Assembly: GCF_000003815.2 (NCBI RefSeq)
Contig: NC_049985.1
Coordinates: 22,803,862-22,867,861 of the forward strand
Length of the DNA: 64,000 nucleotides
Direction of reading: 5' to 3'
DNA from: Branchiostoma floridae
Lineage: Eukaryota; Chordata; Leptocardii; Amphioxiformes; Branchiostomatidae
The notes beneath the pieces are model-generated. The model worked only from the letters and a program-made list of their open reading frames with translations, did not search any database and was not told the DNA's origin. Each line of letters opens with the position of its first letter. Within the stretch, counting starts at the first letter, position 1. The translations under genes were made by a program, and so were the position numbers. Below are positions 12,101 through 20,794 of the stretch, in pieces.

Positions 12101-15100
12101 TTACAAGCGTTAATGGCTTTCCTCCGTAATGGGCAAACAATGTTATTCAATCTATTTCTATCCCATCTGGTGTTAGTACACTTTTCGTTTGTTCCGAGCA
12201 CGATCTAAAGTTCACCCACCTTTATATATACAACGGAGTAGGTTTGCTATTGTTACTCCAAAATAACGGCAAGAGACTGTGTCAATAGGCGCTCTGGTTG
12301 TGACGGGTTTGATGGCACAATGTTAGCTAACCAATTAAAATACTTGCTAATGGTCACTTTTAGCTATTAGTAAGGATGTATTCACAATTAGGAACATGGC
12401 AGTGATAAAATGAGCATTATAAAGGAGCGACGTTACATTGTACATGTGCACAGTTTGCTTTTATCTTTTTACGTGCGCTGCTGTTTATTTGGATCAGGGG
12501 AGTATTTAGTAACTGTTACACTGTTTTTACATTTTTTCTGTTTTTTTTTATTACAAGCGAAAGTGTTTTAGGCCACCTTTTCCACTGGACTACTATCTCT
12601 TAGAGACTGCACATTGACAGAAACTAGATTTGTGTAATGCTTGATTTGAAAACTCGAACATGATGCAAGATGTAAACGTATGAATTAAATACTAAAAGGT
12701 TTTCCTGATCCTGCTGTGAAAATACAGACAGGAGACAGTAAATGAAATTGTTCTAATACTTTTCTTTTTATACGTGCTTTAGTCATTTGGCCCCTTTCTA
12801 ATAAATGTTATCGTGGTGAATCACATCTAATGCGGTATGGATGTCATTTACTCGTATAACCCTTTTCCACTAGACGGCGATCGCGCTGCGCTCTCACTGC
12901 GACCTACATAGGATATGTGTAACCTTCACTTTCACACTGGGTATATCAAAACGCAAAAGTGTGACAGGGAGACAACAAAACACTGAAAGTCTCAAAAGAT
13001 TCGTTTTTTCTCCATACAATTCGTCGAGCGATCTGTCAAATCTTAGGTCGCGGAGAGAGCGCGGCGAGAGTGCTGTCCTTTTGGAAATGGACTATTAGAC
13101 AAGAAATGACAAAAATCAGACTTACTTCTGATATATCATGATCTGAGACAGTAGAATCTGTGTGTGAGTAGGGTAGTCCTGGAACGACTTGTGATGTCTT
13201 AGTAGAGCCAGCAGCTGAAATATACAGTATCCCCATATGTTTACATTCAGTTACCGTGTTAAGAAAAAAAACATGAGCAACATGCAACGGTGCAGTGTCA
13301 CCTTTGTCTGAGGTATCCAGGTAACACATATTTTCTGTGGGAAGTCATAAATAAAGACCTTCTAATAAGTCCCCCCCCCCCATTCAGAAAGTAATCTGTA
13401 TCAATGCATGTATCTGCTTTGAAAATTCCTAGAAAATTCCTAATTCTATCCAATCTACATGGTATATTTTCCCACTCAGCGTATTGTTCCACAAGTCGAA
13501 TCATCATATAGCTGCTGTCGTTGAATTGTGCAGCATAGGTTAAATGCAAATAACTTAGCTACTAATTAGGCCAATTACAACAATGTCCTTTGCGCTTTTA
13601 GGTACTAATCTACTTACCACTTGTATGTGATCTCTTGTCCGATCAGTTGGAGGAATGGCCAAAATCTTCTTTAGCTTCTCACTCCCTCTGGTCTGGATGG
13701 ATGGTAAAAACACAGTATTGGGAAAACTTATGTGAGGGGATTATCATATCTACTTTTAGAATTAAAATTCATATAAAAGCATTGATCTTAGAAGGACAAA
13801 TTCCAAAGCTTAGTACCTTCATTCACACAAAGAAGAACAGGGACTTCTGTAAGGTCTCATACAACGCGAAATACACTAGCTAGTGGCATTATCTAAATAT
13901 GCAGGGTTTATATAAATTTAGTATACGCCCTATCAATCAACGTTTTCAATATAGTGTAAACACTCAAATGTATGTAGGGATTGTCTACTCCTAAAAATGA
14001 TGGAACCTAATCATAGTATGGAATGTATCGAATTCTCTTAAACAGTTTAATACTGTAAAATACATACGAAATGCCGTTCAATACCAATACGAGGGGGGTT
14101 CAATAAGTTCTTGGCCTCACCAAGAAATAACAAGCACAACTCAGATTTTCAGGCACAACTTCATAGTATGAAGTCTTTTATCAATATCCTCCAAATTACA
14201 AATCATTGGAGTCATTACTTTCCAGGCATTCGTTTTTTCTAAATTAGAAGGTAAGTGGGGAGAAAAAGAAGGGTGAAGTGTGATCAGACAATTTGACCTC
14301 ACACCTCAGGTTGCAGATCAATTGTCCACCTTTTTTTTTCGTTATCCCTTACCTAACGTTACTGGGTGTCGCCTGCAACATGATGATCACAATAATTTGA
14401 ATTTTGGTACACATTTATATAAGACTTTATACATGTACGTGGGGTTATCAATAAGTACCCGACTTTACCGAGAAAAAATAAGCACAGCTCAGATTTCGAA
14501 GCATAGATGTCAAGTATAAAGTCTTATATAGATATGTACCAAAATTCAAATTAGTGTGATCATTACTTAGCAGGCGACACCCAGTAACGTTAGGTGAGGG
14601 AGAAGGAAAAAAACGTGGACAATTGACCTGACCTGAGTGTGTGGGTCAATTTGCGCTGCTGGAAGTTAGAAACCCAATTCTTTTTGCTTGAAATAGGAAG
14701 AGAATCATTATCAAACATTTTGACAACGTCTTTTGTTAATTTATGGCATGGGAAACTAGACCCACGCATGTCTGATCACAATTAACACAACTTTTTTCTC
14801 GCCACTTACCTTCTAATTTAGGAAAAACGAATGCCTGGAAAGTAATGACTCCAATGATTTGAAATTTGGAGGATATTGATAAAAGACTTCATACTATGAA
14901 GTTGTGCCTGAAAATCTGAGTTGTGCTTGTTATTTCTTGGTGAGGCCAAGAACTTATTGAACCCCCCTCGTACATCAAACAAACATGACATAACTAACCA
15001 CTCTGAGCTTGCTGAACATATCCCTGTTGAAGTAAAGTGACTGGTTGAAGTCCTTTTGTAGGTTCAGCTGCATTTCTACCAGCGACCATTCCTTCGTCTC

Positions 15101-18100
15101 CCCTCCGCTGATGTAGCTGTCAAACAGAACGTGACATAGAGTTAAAATTGCCGAATCAGTGGATCGATATATTATTACAGGTGGTCACTACAGACAGGAT
15201 CTGTAAGGTTTACCACCCATTTAGCGAAGGGCACAACCCGCCGTACGTGCAAATACGTGCTGTCTACATGCCAAAACGTGGGCAATATTTTGGGATCCGT
15301 AAGCGGTGAGTACCGCCTCGGTACGAACTCGTAGGGAATCTGACGGATTTTGGAGCACGTCTACACGCCGTAGAACTTTACGTGCAGGCAAAACTTTGTG
15401 TGCCATCGGGCTGCGGATTCGCCCCCCCCCCCCCCACCCCGTAGGTGCAAGAAGTGCCTGCTCTGTACCGGAAGAACGTTTTCAGAAATACGTGGCGGAC
15501 GTGGCCTTAAAAAAACAAAACGTACGAACAAATTGCACGTACATGTACGGCGGGTTGTGCCCTTAGCTTTAGATACCATTCCTTTGCTTCACCGCCGCTT
15601 ATGTAGCTGACAGACAGAAGTTATTGATATACATACTGTAAAAACTTCCAACTATGACCACTCAGTACACAGATAAAAACATATATGAGCCGAAATCGGC
15701 CTACATGACTTATTGCATACTACTGTAAATGCAGGAACTTTCGCGGTGGATTAATGTTCCTGGTTTTCACGATGGCCGCTTCATCGCGAATTTAAAACCA
15801 CCGCGAACATTTCTCCATAACGTTAATAGTAAGAGACTACAGTGCATGGTGCTACCGCGAAATTAAAAACACCGCGAAAAGTCTATTTTCCCGCTACCGC
15901 GAAAAATCTCCGCGAACTTAAATATATTTACACTATTTGATGATGACAGTGGTAAACGCACGATGAGTGATAAATACTACACTTTAAGAACAGTAAGTAA
16001 AAGCATCGGGTCCCAATTGCCTATTATGATTCAAGGCCCCCAAAACAAGAATTTCAGCCAGAGGTTTGTGTAGTCTTTAATCGATTCTAAAATGTTTTGC
16101 TAGTTTTGGTCCCCTAAAGCTGTAAGCATTTTGCGTGCTCTCGGAGAGTAAACATGACAAGGTACATGACACCGCATACAGAGGCGGAGAAAAACACGGC
16201 AAGCTGGGCATATAGCTTTGGGGATTAGTATAAGTGCTGGTATAAGCGGGGTTGTCACGTATAGTCCCTGTCACACGTAGCCAACATTCTACAGACCATG
16301 GCTGTGCGCTTGTCGTGAGGAAGGTTACCTGTGGTTGGGAGTTGGTCGGCGAGGTTGCGTACTAGTGTTTGGAAGAAATTCGTCTGTGCTAACCGATTGT
16401 AGTAGAAGCCGTTTAATTGCACACCCCATTTGCCAGCGTATTTCGTGCAATAATCCGGACTGTGCAATAATGCGGAGTTATCCAGCTGGACCGCACCGGT
16501 TTGGGATTTTGAGATTCCGTGCAATCAACAGAAGTGTGCGGTTATCCGTTGTGCAATTAAATGACTTCTACTGTAGGAGCAAGCTGGAGCTAGAATAGGA
16601 TGGATTCCAGCAAGCGTATTCCAACCCAGTGACGACCTTGGTTGGGAAGTGGTCGGGAGGAAGTCGTGGAAAGGTCTCGGAAACTTACACGGAACGGATA
16701 CATATAGAAGTGTTATAACAAAATAGTAGTAACATCAACATGTATGTGTTAGTGAGATATAAAGACAATATGTGTCACGTTTAGAATATACAAGTAATGT
16801 CCCAGTGAGGACAATGTATAACAAATATCACTTTCCTAATAACTTTTTTATTGCGTGTTCCATGTAAATGATATTGCATGTGCCATAGAAAATAAAAGAT
16901 AATGTATTCTTAGCACCACAAATATAGCATAAAATGAGACCTCTATGTGAACAATGCATCAGAAGTAAAAGTTTCTTACCTTTTGAGTGAAATGCATGTC
17001 TTGGTGATTATGCGGACGGCTTGGGCGATTCTCTTGAATTTCTCATATGGCTGGAATGATAAAAATATATAATGATAAGCAAAAGCAGAACAAAATACAA
17101 TTTACCAATCATACAAACGATAGGCTATGGCGATTGCAACGAACGTTCTACAAACAAGTTTGACTTTGATATTCTAAGTCGTAGATTAGAGGTCAGGATT
17201 GAAATATACTCAATATTTGTTTGCGGATAACGAAATAGTATAAGTTCTAGTTCGCTCAAATATGTACCAATTAAAATGCATAAACACATTCCTTAAGCTT
17301 TGGGCAAAATATAAATGCATGTCTTTGCTATGCATGTATCCCCTTGTGCCACAAGTCAAAACATATAAACAGTAAGACTAAGTTACCGTAGTTTTTTTTG
17401 TATTCCTCCAATCTACTACAATCTACCACACTACTCCAATCAAAGAAAAATGTACCAATTGAAAGGTAGAAACACACTACTTCAAGTTGGGAGAAATTTT
17501 CAATACATTCCTATGCTATGTATGCAATTCCAAGCACATCAAGTCAAAACATATAAACAGTAGAACTAGGCTATCGTAATTTTTTTCAGTATTCCTTTGC
17601 AGTCCTCTCAAAGAAAAATGTACCAATTGAAAGGTAGAAACACACTACTTCAAGTTGGTAGAAATTGTCAATGCATAACTATGATATGTATGCATTTCCA
17701 AGCACAACAACTCAAAACATATTAACAGTATTTTTTTAGTATTCCTTTGCAGTCCTCTCAAAGCGAAATGTACCAGATGAAAGGTAGAAAAACAGTACTT
17801 CAAATTCGGAGAAATTGTCAATACATTCCTATGTTATGTATGCATTTCCAAGCACAACGAGTCAAAACATATAAACAGTATGCGTTAGGCCTTGTCTATA
17901 GCAAATTCTTTACTATTCCTTTGTAGTGCTTTTAAAAATGCACCAATTGAAAAGTATGGACACATTGCACGATGTTAAGGCAAAACATCCAAACATTCCT
18001 CTGCTATCCCTTGCTAAACAACTCAAAACACATAAACTTTAGGCCTAGACTATCGCCAATGCTTTGGTATACTTTTGCATGCAGTCCTGTCAAAGAAAAA

Positions 18101-18720
18101 TGTAACAATCGAAATATATAAACACATTGCTCGATGTTCGTGCAAAACATCAATACATTCCTGTGATATATATTTATCTCCTGTGCCACAAGTCAAAACA
18201 TGTAAACATTAGGTCTACTATATCGAATATAATTTAGTATATTCTTTAGCGTTGCTGGTCCTAATTTTGTAGTATCTCTTGTATGTACCCGTATAAGGAT
18301 GCCGGTGTGCGTTACAAACATCTGGTTCAACGATTCCACCCGGCTCCTCCTCTGCACCGCTCGGCGGCGACGGAAGCGTTTCGTCAGGCTCTCCTTCTTC
18401 CAACTCCCCGTCAACAAATCCTCGATAACATCCTCATCTTCCTCTTGGTTATCCTCTAGATTCAACGACTTGACGATAGAAGGAAGTCTTGTCTTGCTCT
18501 TGGTAGATTTGCTAGCCGCTGGAGCTTTCTTCTTGAAGAATTCGTCGAGGTCTGTTCGTTTGAGAGCCTTTCCTAGGACCAACAACTGGCCAGCTCTCTC
18601 CTCCTTGTAATGTTTGTAGTAGTACGCTTCGTCGACGTGAAACATGTTTCTTGTAGAAGTTCCAACGTTGATTGATAGAATGTTATAGAGTTTAACGTTT
18701 AACGCGTCTGTGACCGCCAC
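3039..18720 (-). CDS. CNBD2-like: CNBD2-like gene (cyclic nucleotide-binding domain protein), 19 exons traced
   Basis: Joined in phase, the exons give about 683 residues. The order is a charged N-terminal exon; a helical region (PYEKFKRIAQAVR, then YISGGETKEWSLVEMQLN); a cyclic nucleotide-binding beta-barrel (exons 5-7) ending in the phosphate cassette FG-ETAMMSDSVRGTTVV; a helical C region (DFNTIIREPLEKQREEH); the CNBD2-type segment SGSCRVVSEVKEEI; a long linker; SDDAECILLSKQMFLKEA; and a final YPSLEF...W-AYK tail with stop. Mouse CNBD2 (CRIS) binds cAMP and is needed for sperm development, so a cAMP-linked ciliary/flagellar role is a reasonable family-based inference. The cassette Glu and Arg are kept, but the usual Leu after Glu is Thr. 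Every internal junction keeps phase, so the gene looks intact from exon 1 to the stop. The N-terminus is unresolved because exon 1 here begins at an acceptor. Confidence 0.88.
3170..3197. repeat. AAAAC microsatellite
   Basis: Short run of AAAAC units just upstream of the acceptor of CNBD2-like exon 19. Confidence 0.85.
3538..4338 (+). mobile_element. Repeat element with internal 162 bp tandem units (copy 1)
   Basis: The left edge is ACTAGAAAGGCCGAAATTTG and the right edge GGCTGAAATATA. A subterminal TATTTCAGCC on the left is the inverse of GGCTGAAATA on the right. Inside are three diverged direct units about 162 bp apart, marked by GAGGGACTGG (3771), GAGGGTACAG (3933) and CAGGGTACTG (4094), each followed by a CAAAA...GGCC...TCGCAA...TAAGCATT core. 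The same edges and units recur at 57689, 58638 and 60.5-62.9 kb. No transposase. It fills the intron between CNBD2-like exons 18 and 19. Confidence 0.75.
4376..4465 (-). CDS. CNBD2-like: CNBD2-like exon 18
   Basis: Acceptor TTTACAATACAG, donor GACATG|GTATGT. Encodes ISDDAECILLSKQMFLKEAT then PKVLRCVNDM; the DAEC-LLSK-FL block is a CNBD2 hallmark. A repeat element ends only about 37 bp beyond the donor. Confidence 0.9.
4637..4681 (-). CDS. CNBD2-like: CNBD2-like exon 17 (45 bp)
   Basis: Acceptor CTTTCACACAG, donor AGCTTG|GTAAGT. 15 codons, GLETLMQKPKVKLSL, phase 0 at both ends. Confidence 0.82.
4810..5110. repeat. Short degenerate repeats with a CTGGATATCCAG palindrome
   Basis: TTTCTGGATATCCAGGA occurs twice about 38 bp apart (near 5052 and 5090), with related AGGAATCGTCC and GATATCCTGGATTCG strings from 4825 on. 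Intronic and non-coding by appearance. Confidence 0.5.
5168..5260 (-). CDS. CNBD2-like: CNBD2-like exon 16
   Basis: Acceptor GATTTCAACAG, donor GTATTT|GTAAGT. 31 codons: DRARREAIAEAQKQWRYRYA and EVATLEEGSVF, probably helical. An inverted-repeat element starts about 60 bp upstream of the acceptor. Confidence 0.85.
5318..5778. mobile_element. Inverted-repeat (MITE-like) element
   Basis: The left arm (5318-5375, containing CCTGGGTACCATCCGGA and GTAGTTCGCTCC) is the inverse of the right arm (5720-5778). A second, inner inverted pair (GAATGGGTTC near 5443, GAACCCATTCC near 5551) makes it nested. A block containing AGCGACTGTATATAGT is duplicated in tandem at about 5663-5725. No protein. Confidence 0.7.
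5984..6078 (-). CDS. CNBD2-like: CNBD2-like exon 15
   Basis: Acceptor CTATACCAG, donor CAGAG|GTAGGT. Encodes SPDGKSSTVQLNVSDGTARV and WRRISFGVKTSE. Phase 0 out. Confidence 0.85.
6968..7073 (-). CDS. CNBD2-like: CNBD2-like exon 14
   Basis: Acceptor CCTATACAG, donor CGAA|GTAAGC. Encodes NPLEVMERANKDISPSWVRG followed by a basic Gly/Lys/Ser linker. Phase 1 out. Confidence 0.85.
7425..7502 (-). CDS. CNBD2-like: CNBD2-like exon 13
   Basis: Acceptor ACATGTCCAG (poor pyrimidine tract), donor TATCG|GTAAGG. 26 codons: VYREDKSVSPDIFSQYEEQK and RQRILS. The weak acceptor is the only soft point; phase fits both sides. Confidence 0.78.
7840..7946. repeat. CTCA microsatellite
   Basis: About 90 bp of uninterrupted CTCA, flanked by CTCT-rich degenerate sequence on both sides (7690-7980). 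It lies in the intron between CNBD2-like exons 12 and 13. Confidence 0.95.
7988..8055 (-). CDS. CNBD2-like: CNBD2-like exon 12
   Basis: Acceptor CATTTCCAG, donor TTGAAG|GTAGGC. Encodes SVLGLTGSQKISPRPDRMVE and LK in the linker. The donor abuts the CTCA microsatellite region. Confidence 0.82.
8384..8504 (-). CDS. CNBD2-like: CNBD2-like exon 11
   Basis: Acceptor TCCGTCTCCAG, donor TGTA|GTGAGT. Begins GSCRVVSEVKEEI, a CNBD2-family signature after the second strand set, then a Pro/Ser-rich linker. Phase 1 out. Confidence 0.88.
8770..8830 (-). CDS. CNBD2-like: CNBD2-like exon 10
   Basis: Acceptor TTTTTTTTCAG, donor AAGTCG|GTAAGT. Encodes KGNVVVRNWKENNYLVIVKS, which runs directly into the GSCRV motif of exon 11. 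Confidence 0.88.
8972..9049 (-). CDS. CNBD2-like: CNBD2-like exon 9
   Basis: Acceptor CTATCAG, donor TACAG|GTAAAG. Encodes DLPLFEDWPVELLRNVNHQF then MYQFYR. Confidence 0.88.
9205..9269 (-). CDS. CNBD2-like: CNBD2-like exon 8
   Basis: Acceptor TGTGTGAAAACACACAG-type tract ending CACAG, donor GTCAG|GTGGGT. Encodes DFNTIIREPLEKQREEHIQ, the helix following a CNB domain. Phase 2 out, completed as Arg in exon 9. Confidence 0.88.
9774..9857 (-). CDS. CNBD2-like: CNBD2-like exon 7 (phosphate-binding cassette)
   Basis: Acceptor TTCTGTTGCCAG, donor AAGGAG|GTACGT. 28 codons: ETAMMSDSVRGTTVVCKDEV then ELLVIEKE. It supplies the Glu and Arg of the CNB cassette; the intron splits the cassette between FG and E. 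Confidence 0.92.
10623..10785 (-). CDS. CNBD2-like: CNBD2-like exon 6 (CNB beta-barrel)
   Basis: Acceptor GCTCCTTTCAG, donor TCGGG|GTAAGA. Encodes YEARRIVLKQGHRPFCFYII, then LSGTVLINVKEKDERTGK and ELSGGDVFG. Typical CNB features: a KQG turn, FYIILSGTV, and GGDVFG starting the phosphate cassette. GC-rich compared with its flanks. A small inverted-repeat element lies about 65 bp upstream of the acceptor. Confidence 0.92.
10850..11085. mobile_element. MITE-like element, copy A
   Basis: Begins CCCTTTCCACTAGACGGCGA and ends with a diverged inverse (GAGAGCGCCGTCCTACCG). It shares TGTGTAACCTT, the ACAACAAAA stretch, and GAGCGATCTGT-AAAT-GGTCGC with the copy at 12853-13082. Sits just upstream of the CNB exon at 10623-10785. 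Confidence 0.65.
11698..11735. repeat. GT microsatellite
   Basis: Imperfect GT run in the intron between CNBD2-like exons 5 and 6. Confidence 0.85.
11740..12050. repeat. Dispersed repeat, related to 39.3-40.1 kb
   Basis: Contains TTCGGTACTGCAG and a long AT-rich body resembling units at 39350-40060 (TTTGGTACTGCAAG, TTGGAACTGCAGTGG). Class unknown. Confidence 0.35.
12053..12852. other. Intron 5 remainder, nothing recognised
   Basis: AT-rich intronic sequence without splice-flanked frames or clear repeats. Confidence 0.4.
12853..13082. mobile_element. MITE-like element, copy B
   Basis: Begins CCCTTTTCCACTAGACGGCG and ends GAGAGTGCTGTCCTTTTGG, an imperfect inverse. The body is collinear with copy A at 10850-11085. 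The low edge of CNBD2-like exon 5 is 44 bp away. Confidence 0.7.
13126..13214 (-). CDS. CNBD2-like: CNBD2-like exon 5 (start of cyclic nucleotide-binding region)
   Basis: Acceptor GTATATTTCAG, donor CAGAA|GTAAGT. Encodes LLALLRHHKSFQDYPTHTQ and LLSQIMIYQ, the helix leading into the CNB barrel. Phase 2 out, matched by exon 6. Confidence 0.88.
13618..13692 (-). CDS. CNBD2-like: CNBD2-like exon 4
   Basis: Acceptor CCATCCAG, donor GTG|GTAAGT. 25 codons in phase 0; begins TRGSEKLKKILAIPP and ends RTRDHIQV. An alternative AG five bases downstream would bring in a stop, so this acceptor was chosen. Confidence 0.85.
14088..14972. mobile_element. Mariner-type MITE with a nested palindrome
   Basis: TA (14088-14089) and TA (14971-14972) flank an 881 bp element. 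Its outer arms, about 200 bp each, start CGAGGGGGGTTCAATAAGTT and are near-perfect inverses. A TA target duplication and this kind of terminus fit the Tc1/mariner superfamily. Between the arms lies a second inverted pair (about 14303-14434 and 14517-14640). Its spacer (14435-14516) holds a diverged extra copy of the terminus, TACGTGGGGTTATCAATAAG. No transposase frame, so non-autonomous. Confidence 0.85.
14999..15116 (-). CDS. CNBD2-like: CNBD2-like exon 3
   Basis: Acceptor GTTTGACAG, donor GTG|GTTAGT. Encodes YISGGETKEWSLVEMQLN and FNQSLYFNRDMFSKLRV. A partial duplicate of its 5' edge lies at 15575-15616. A mariner-type element begins 26 bp beyond the donor. Confidence 0.88.
15229..15564. 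mobile_element. MITE with GGGCACAACCCGCCGTAC termini
   Basis: GGGCACAACCCGCCGTACGT at the left (15230) is matched by the inverse ACGGCGGGTTGTGCCC at the right (15549-15564). Rich in CGTA and ACGTGC motifs; includes a poly-C run at 15421-15434. It separates exon 3 from the exon fragment at 15575. Confidence 0.8.
15575..15616 (-). pseudogene. Duplicated fragment of CNBD2-like exon 3
   Basis: On the minus strand it reads acceptor CTGTCTGTCAG then CTACATAAGCGGCGGTGAAG, the same as the start of exon 3 with a few changes (YISGGEAKEW against YISGGETKEW). The copy breaks off after about 10 codons, where a MITE begins, and has no donor, so it cannot act as a normal internal exon. Confidence 0.7.
15721..15932. 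mobile_element. MITE-like repeat rich in CCGCGAA
   Basis: TACTGTAAATGCAGGAAC at the left and an imperfect inverse (CTTAAATATATTTACACTA) at the right. The body alternates TTCGCGG and CCGCGAA blocks (GCGAATTTAAAACCACCGCG, CCGCGAAATTAAAAACACCG). Confidence 0.65.
15933..16979. other. Intron 2, unclassified sequence
   Basis: A frame at 16524-16255 (minus) is open but has no splice sites or recognisable motif. The segment 16250-16690 is somewhat richer in GC and may be an unclassified repeat. Confidence 0.3.
16980..17050 (-). CDS. CNBD2-like: CNBD2-like exon 2
   Basis: Acceptor CATTCCAG, donor AAAAG|GTAAGA. Phase 0 in, phase 2 out; encodes PYEKFKRIAQAVRIITKTCI and on. The split Ser codon (AG|C) joins exon 3 exactly. 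Confidence 0.85.
17250..18245. repeat. Tandem repeat, 150-185 bp units
   Basis: At least six units are marked by ATGTACCAATT or variants at 17265, 17450, 17618, 17768, 17938 and 18100. Each holds AGGTAGAAACACACTACTTC-like, GTCAATACATTCCTATG-like and AGTCAAAACATATAAACAGT blocks. The array ends close to the 3' edge of CNBD2-like exon 1 and may have shaped the weak donor there. Confidence 0.8.
18289..18720 (-). CDS. CNBD2-like: CNBD2-like exon 1 of the traced set (charged N-terminal region)
   Basis: The 5' edge is an acceptor (TTTTCACTGCAG then GTG GCG GTC) with an in-frame TGA just upstream, so this is not the true start. It encodes DALNVKLYNILSINVG, DEAYYYKHYKEERAG, a Lys-rich run, the acidic run EDNQEEDEDVIEDL and a basic run RFRRRRAVQRRSR. 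I placed the donor at CGG|GTACAT because it leaves phase 0 as exon 2 requires; the donor is weak and the frame stays open to 18193, so this edge may move. Confidence 0.65.
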
Positions 18721-19575
18721 CTGCAGTGAAAATCATTGATGATGATGAAAGCTCAGTGCCCTGATCGTCTGTGCTTTTCACGTCGAAGAAAAGGTGTTGT
18801 GGCTCGCTCTTGTGTTTTCATCCCAGGAACGCAGTCACCACGGTATGTACGGCGATACCTTATCGCTGGCATCTCATTATGAATCCATTTGTCTCGTGCG
18901 CGGCGACAGAGAACAAAATGGATGTGACAGAGGCGAAAGGCTGGCGGTTTTAATTAGACGGTGTTTGCCGTAGTTAGAGCGCTGTTTCCCTTGACTACAA
19001 CAAACCACAGAGGTGTACAGCGAGGAAGAAGGCTAAGAGGACACCTGTGGCACCAGGAAATCCCAACTTTGTCACAGGATTTGCCTTCTCCTTGTTAACA
19101 GCACGCTTTTAGACTTAAATCCGACGGATGTGAAAAGGTTCAAGGATTTAAAATCGTGTGGCTGTTTTAGGATTACCGACTTAACAAGAGAATGGTAACT
19201 GAAACCTTCACGATGACAAAAAGTCGCCAAAGACTTAAACCTGGGCGATGCTTAATCTTACTCTATGTAACGTAAAGATTAGGAGGTTAAGCGTTTGTGA
19301 GCGTTTTTTGAAGATAGGTATCGTAGGTATTTATTGTCACTATGCAACAATGGGGCGTGTACCATCATTAGATATCTATGGCTCGAAGTGGGTATTATCC
19401 AAGATATCGTATAACGTGTTTGCGTTGTACATTGTTACCTGTTTACCGAGGATCTCCTGTGCACCTGTCGGTAGGTTCCCGATTTACAGGTGTGCTCAAA
19501 TAACACTGACTCTGCTCTGAACTTTAATCCGGGTGAGCCAATATTTGAAGACCTCTGACCTGGTCTAGTATAGTT

Positions 19576-20025
19576 GCTGCTGTTCATCATAATGTCGCAA
19601 GGTGATACTGCAGTGAAGGCTTGGGCTTGTTTACCAACTTCAATACGCTATGTTTTCATGGCCATTGGTTTGTCTTTTATTCGTCACAGGGAAAACTACG
19701 TATACGCTAGGGTGAATCATCCTATGAAATATTGCTGTTCATCAGGTTGCACTGCAGTAAAGACTTGGGATGGGATACCATACCAACTTCAATAGGCTTT
19801 GTTTCCAGGGCCATTGGTTTGTCTTTTTTTCGTCACAGGGAAAACTACGCTAAGGGGAATAATCCTAAGGCATATTGCTGTTAATCAAAATGTCGCAAGG
19901 TGGCACTGCAGTAAAGGCTTGGGTGGGGTTGCCAACTTCAATAGGCTAAGTTTTCATGGCCACCGATTGTCTTTTATATCTCCCAAGAGAATCTACGCTA
20001 GAGTAAATTATCGTTAGAAATGTTT
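19576..20025. repeat. Three-copy tandem repeat, about 145-155 bp
   Basis: TTGCTGTTCATCA or TTGCTGTTAATCA starts units near 19575, 19731 and 19875. Each continues GCAAGGTG-CACTGCAGT-AAGGCTTGGG ... CCAACTTCAATA ... ATGGCCA ... GTCTTTT ... GAAAACTACGCTA. Non-coding by appearance. Confidence 0.75.
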
Positions 20026-20429
20026 GAATTGACTTTTGGGACCAATGTGTCTCAAATTAACCGGGAATAATTTTTCAGATTATAAAGTTTTTGAATAAAG
20101 GAATTATAATTAAAAAAAATGTAGGATTAAAATGCGTGTTTTCGTCAAGAATACATCATTATGGGTTAGTGCTTGTATTTCACAATAATACAGTCACATC
20201 ATCCGTTACCAAGGAGTTTCACGGTCAACTCACAAACTAAATACCCGTGTGTGTGAAGTAATTTACACGGTAATCCAGCGCAAATCTTTACATGACGTAA
20301 ACCTATTACCACATTCCCACGCTGACAATAGATTAATTTCTGCATGGAAAATGTCTGTACTATGTTCCCACTACAAGCAATTAAATAGTAAGCTTCGCTG
20401 GCTAATTTGACATGTACCAAACTATTTTA

Positions 20430-20640
20430 TCTTGCACTTGGGGCACCGGTACGGCACTGCGTGGTTTGAAAAATTACTCAACAAATTTCAGAGATAAAGA
20501 ACGGATTTTCTTGTCGTTTTGTATATTTCGTTGTCTTCTAAGCCATACTTCTACATATTACGCAATATCGAGATCATACAAAATCGGCAAAAATAACACA
20601 ACAGTGCCGCACTAGTACACCAAGTCCAGTGAGATACCAA
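20430..20640. mobile_element. Diverged MITE, same family as 21408-21654
   Basis: Shares AATTTCAGAGATAAAGAACG, a TATTTCGTTGTCTTCTA-like segment and TACGCAATAT with the younger copy 1 kb away. Its terminal inverted repeats are badly worn. Confidence 0.65.
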
Positions 20641-20794
20641 CTTTAGATAACAAAGACCTAAAAAAACACCTTAAGACGTAACAAACCAGGTTTGTACTGA
20701 ACAGTACAAGCTGCATATCTGGACAGATTTATTTGATCCACTCACACTGTGAAGGACCCTACTATTTTGATAAGTGTGATGAGTTCTATAACGT

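Noticed and set aside
16255-16524. 89-codon minus-strand frame as an exon
   Set aside because: No splice sites in phase with exons 1 and 2, which join without it.
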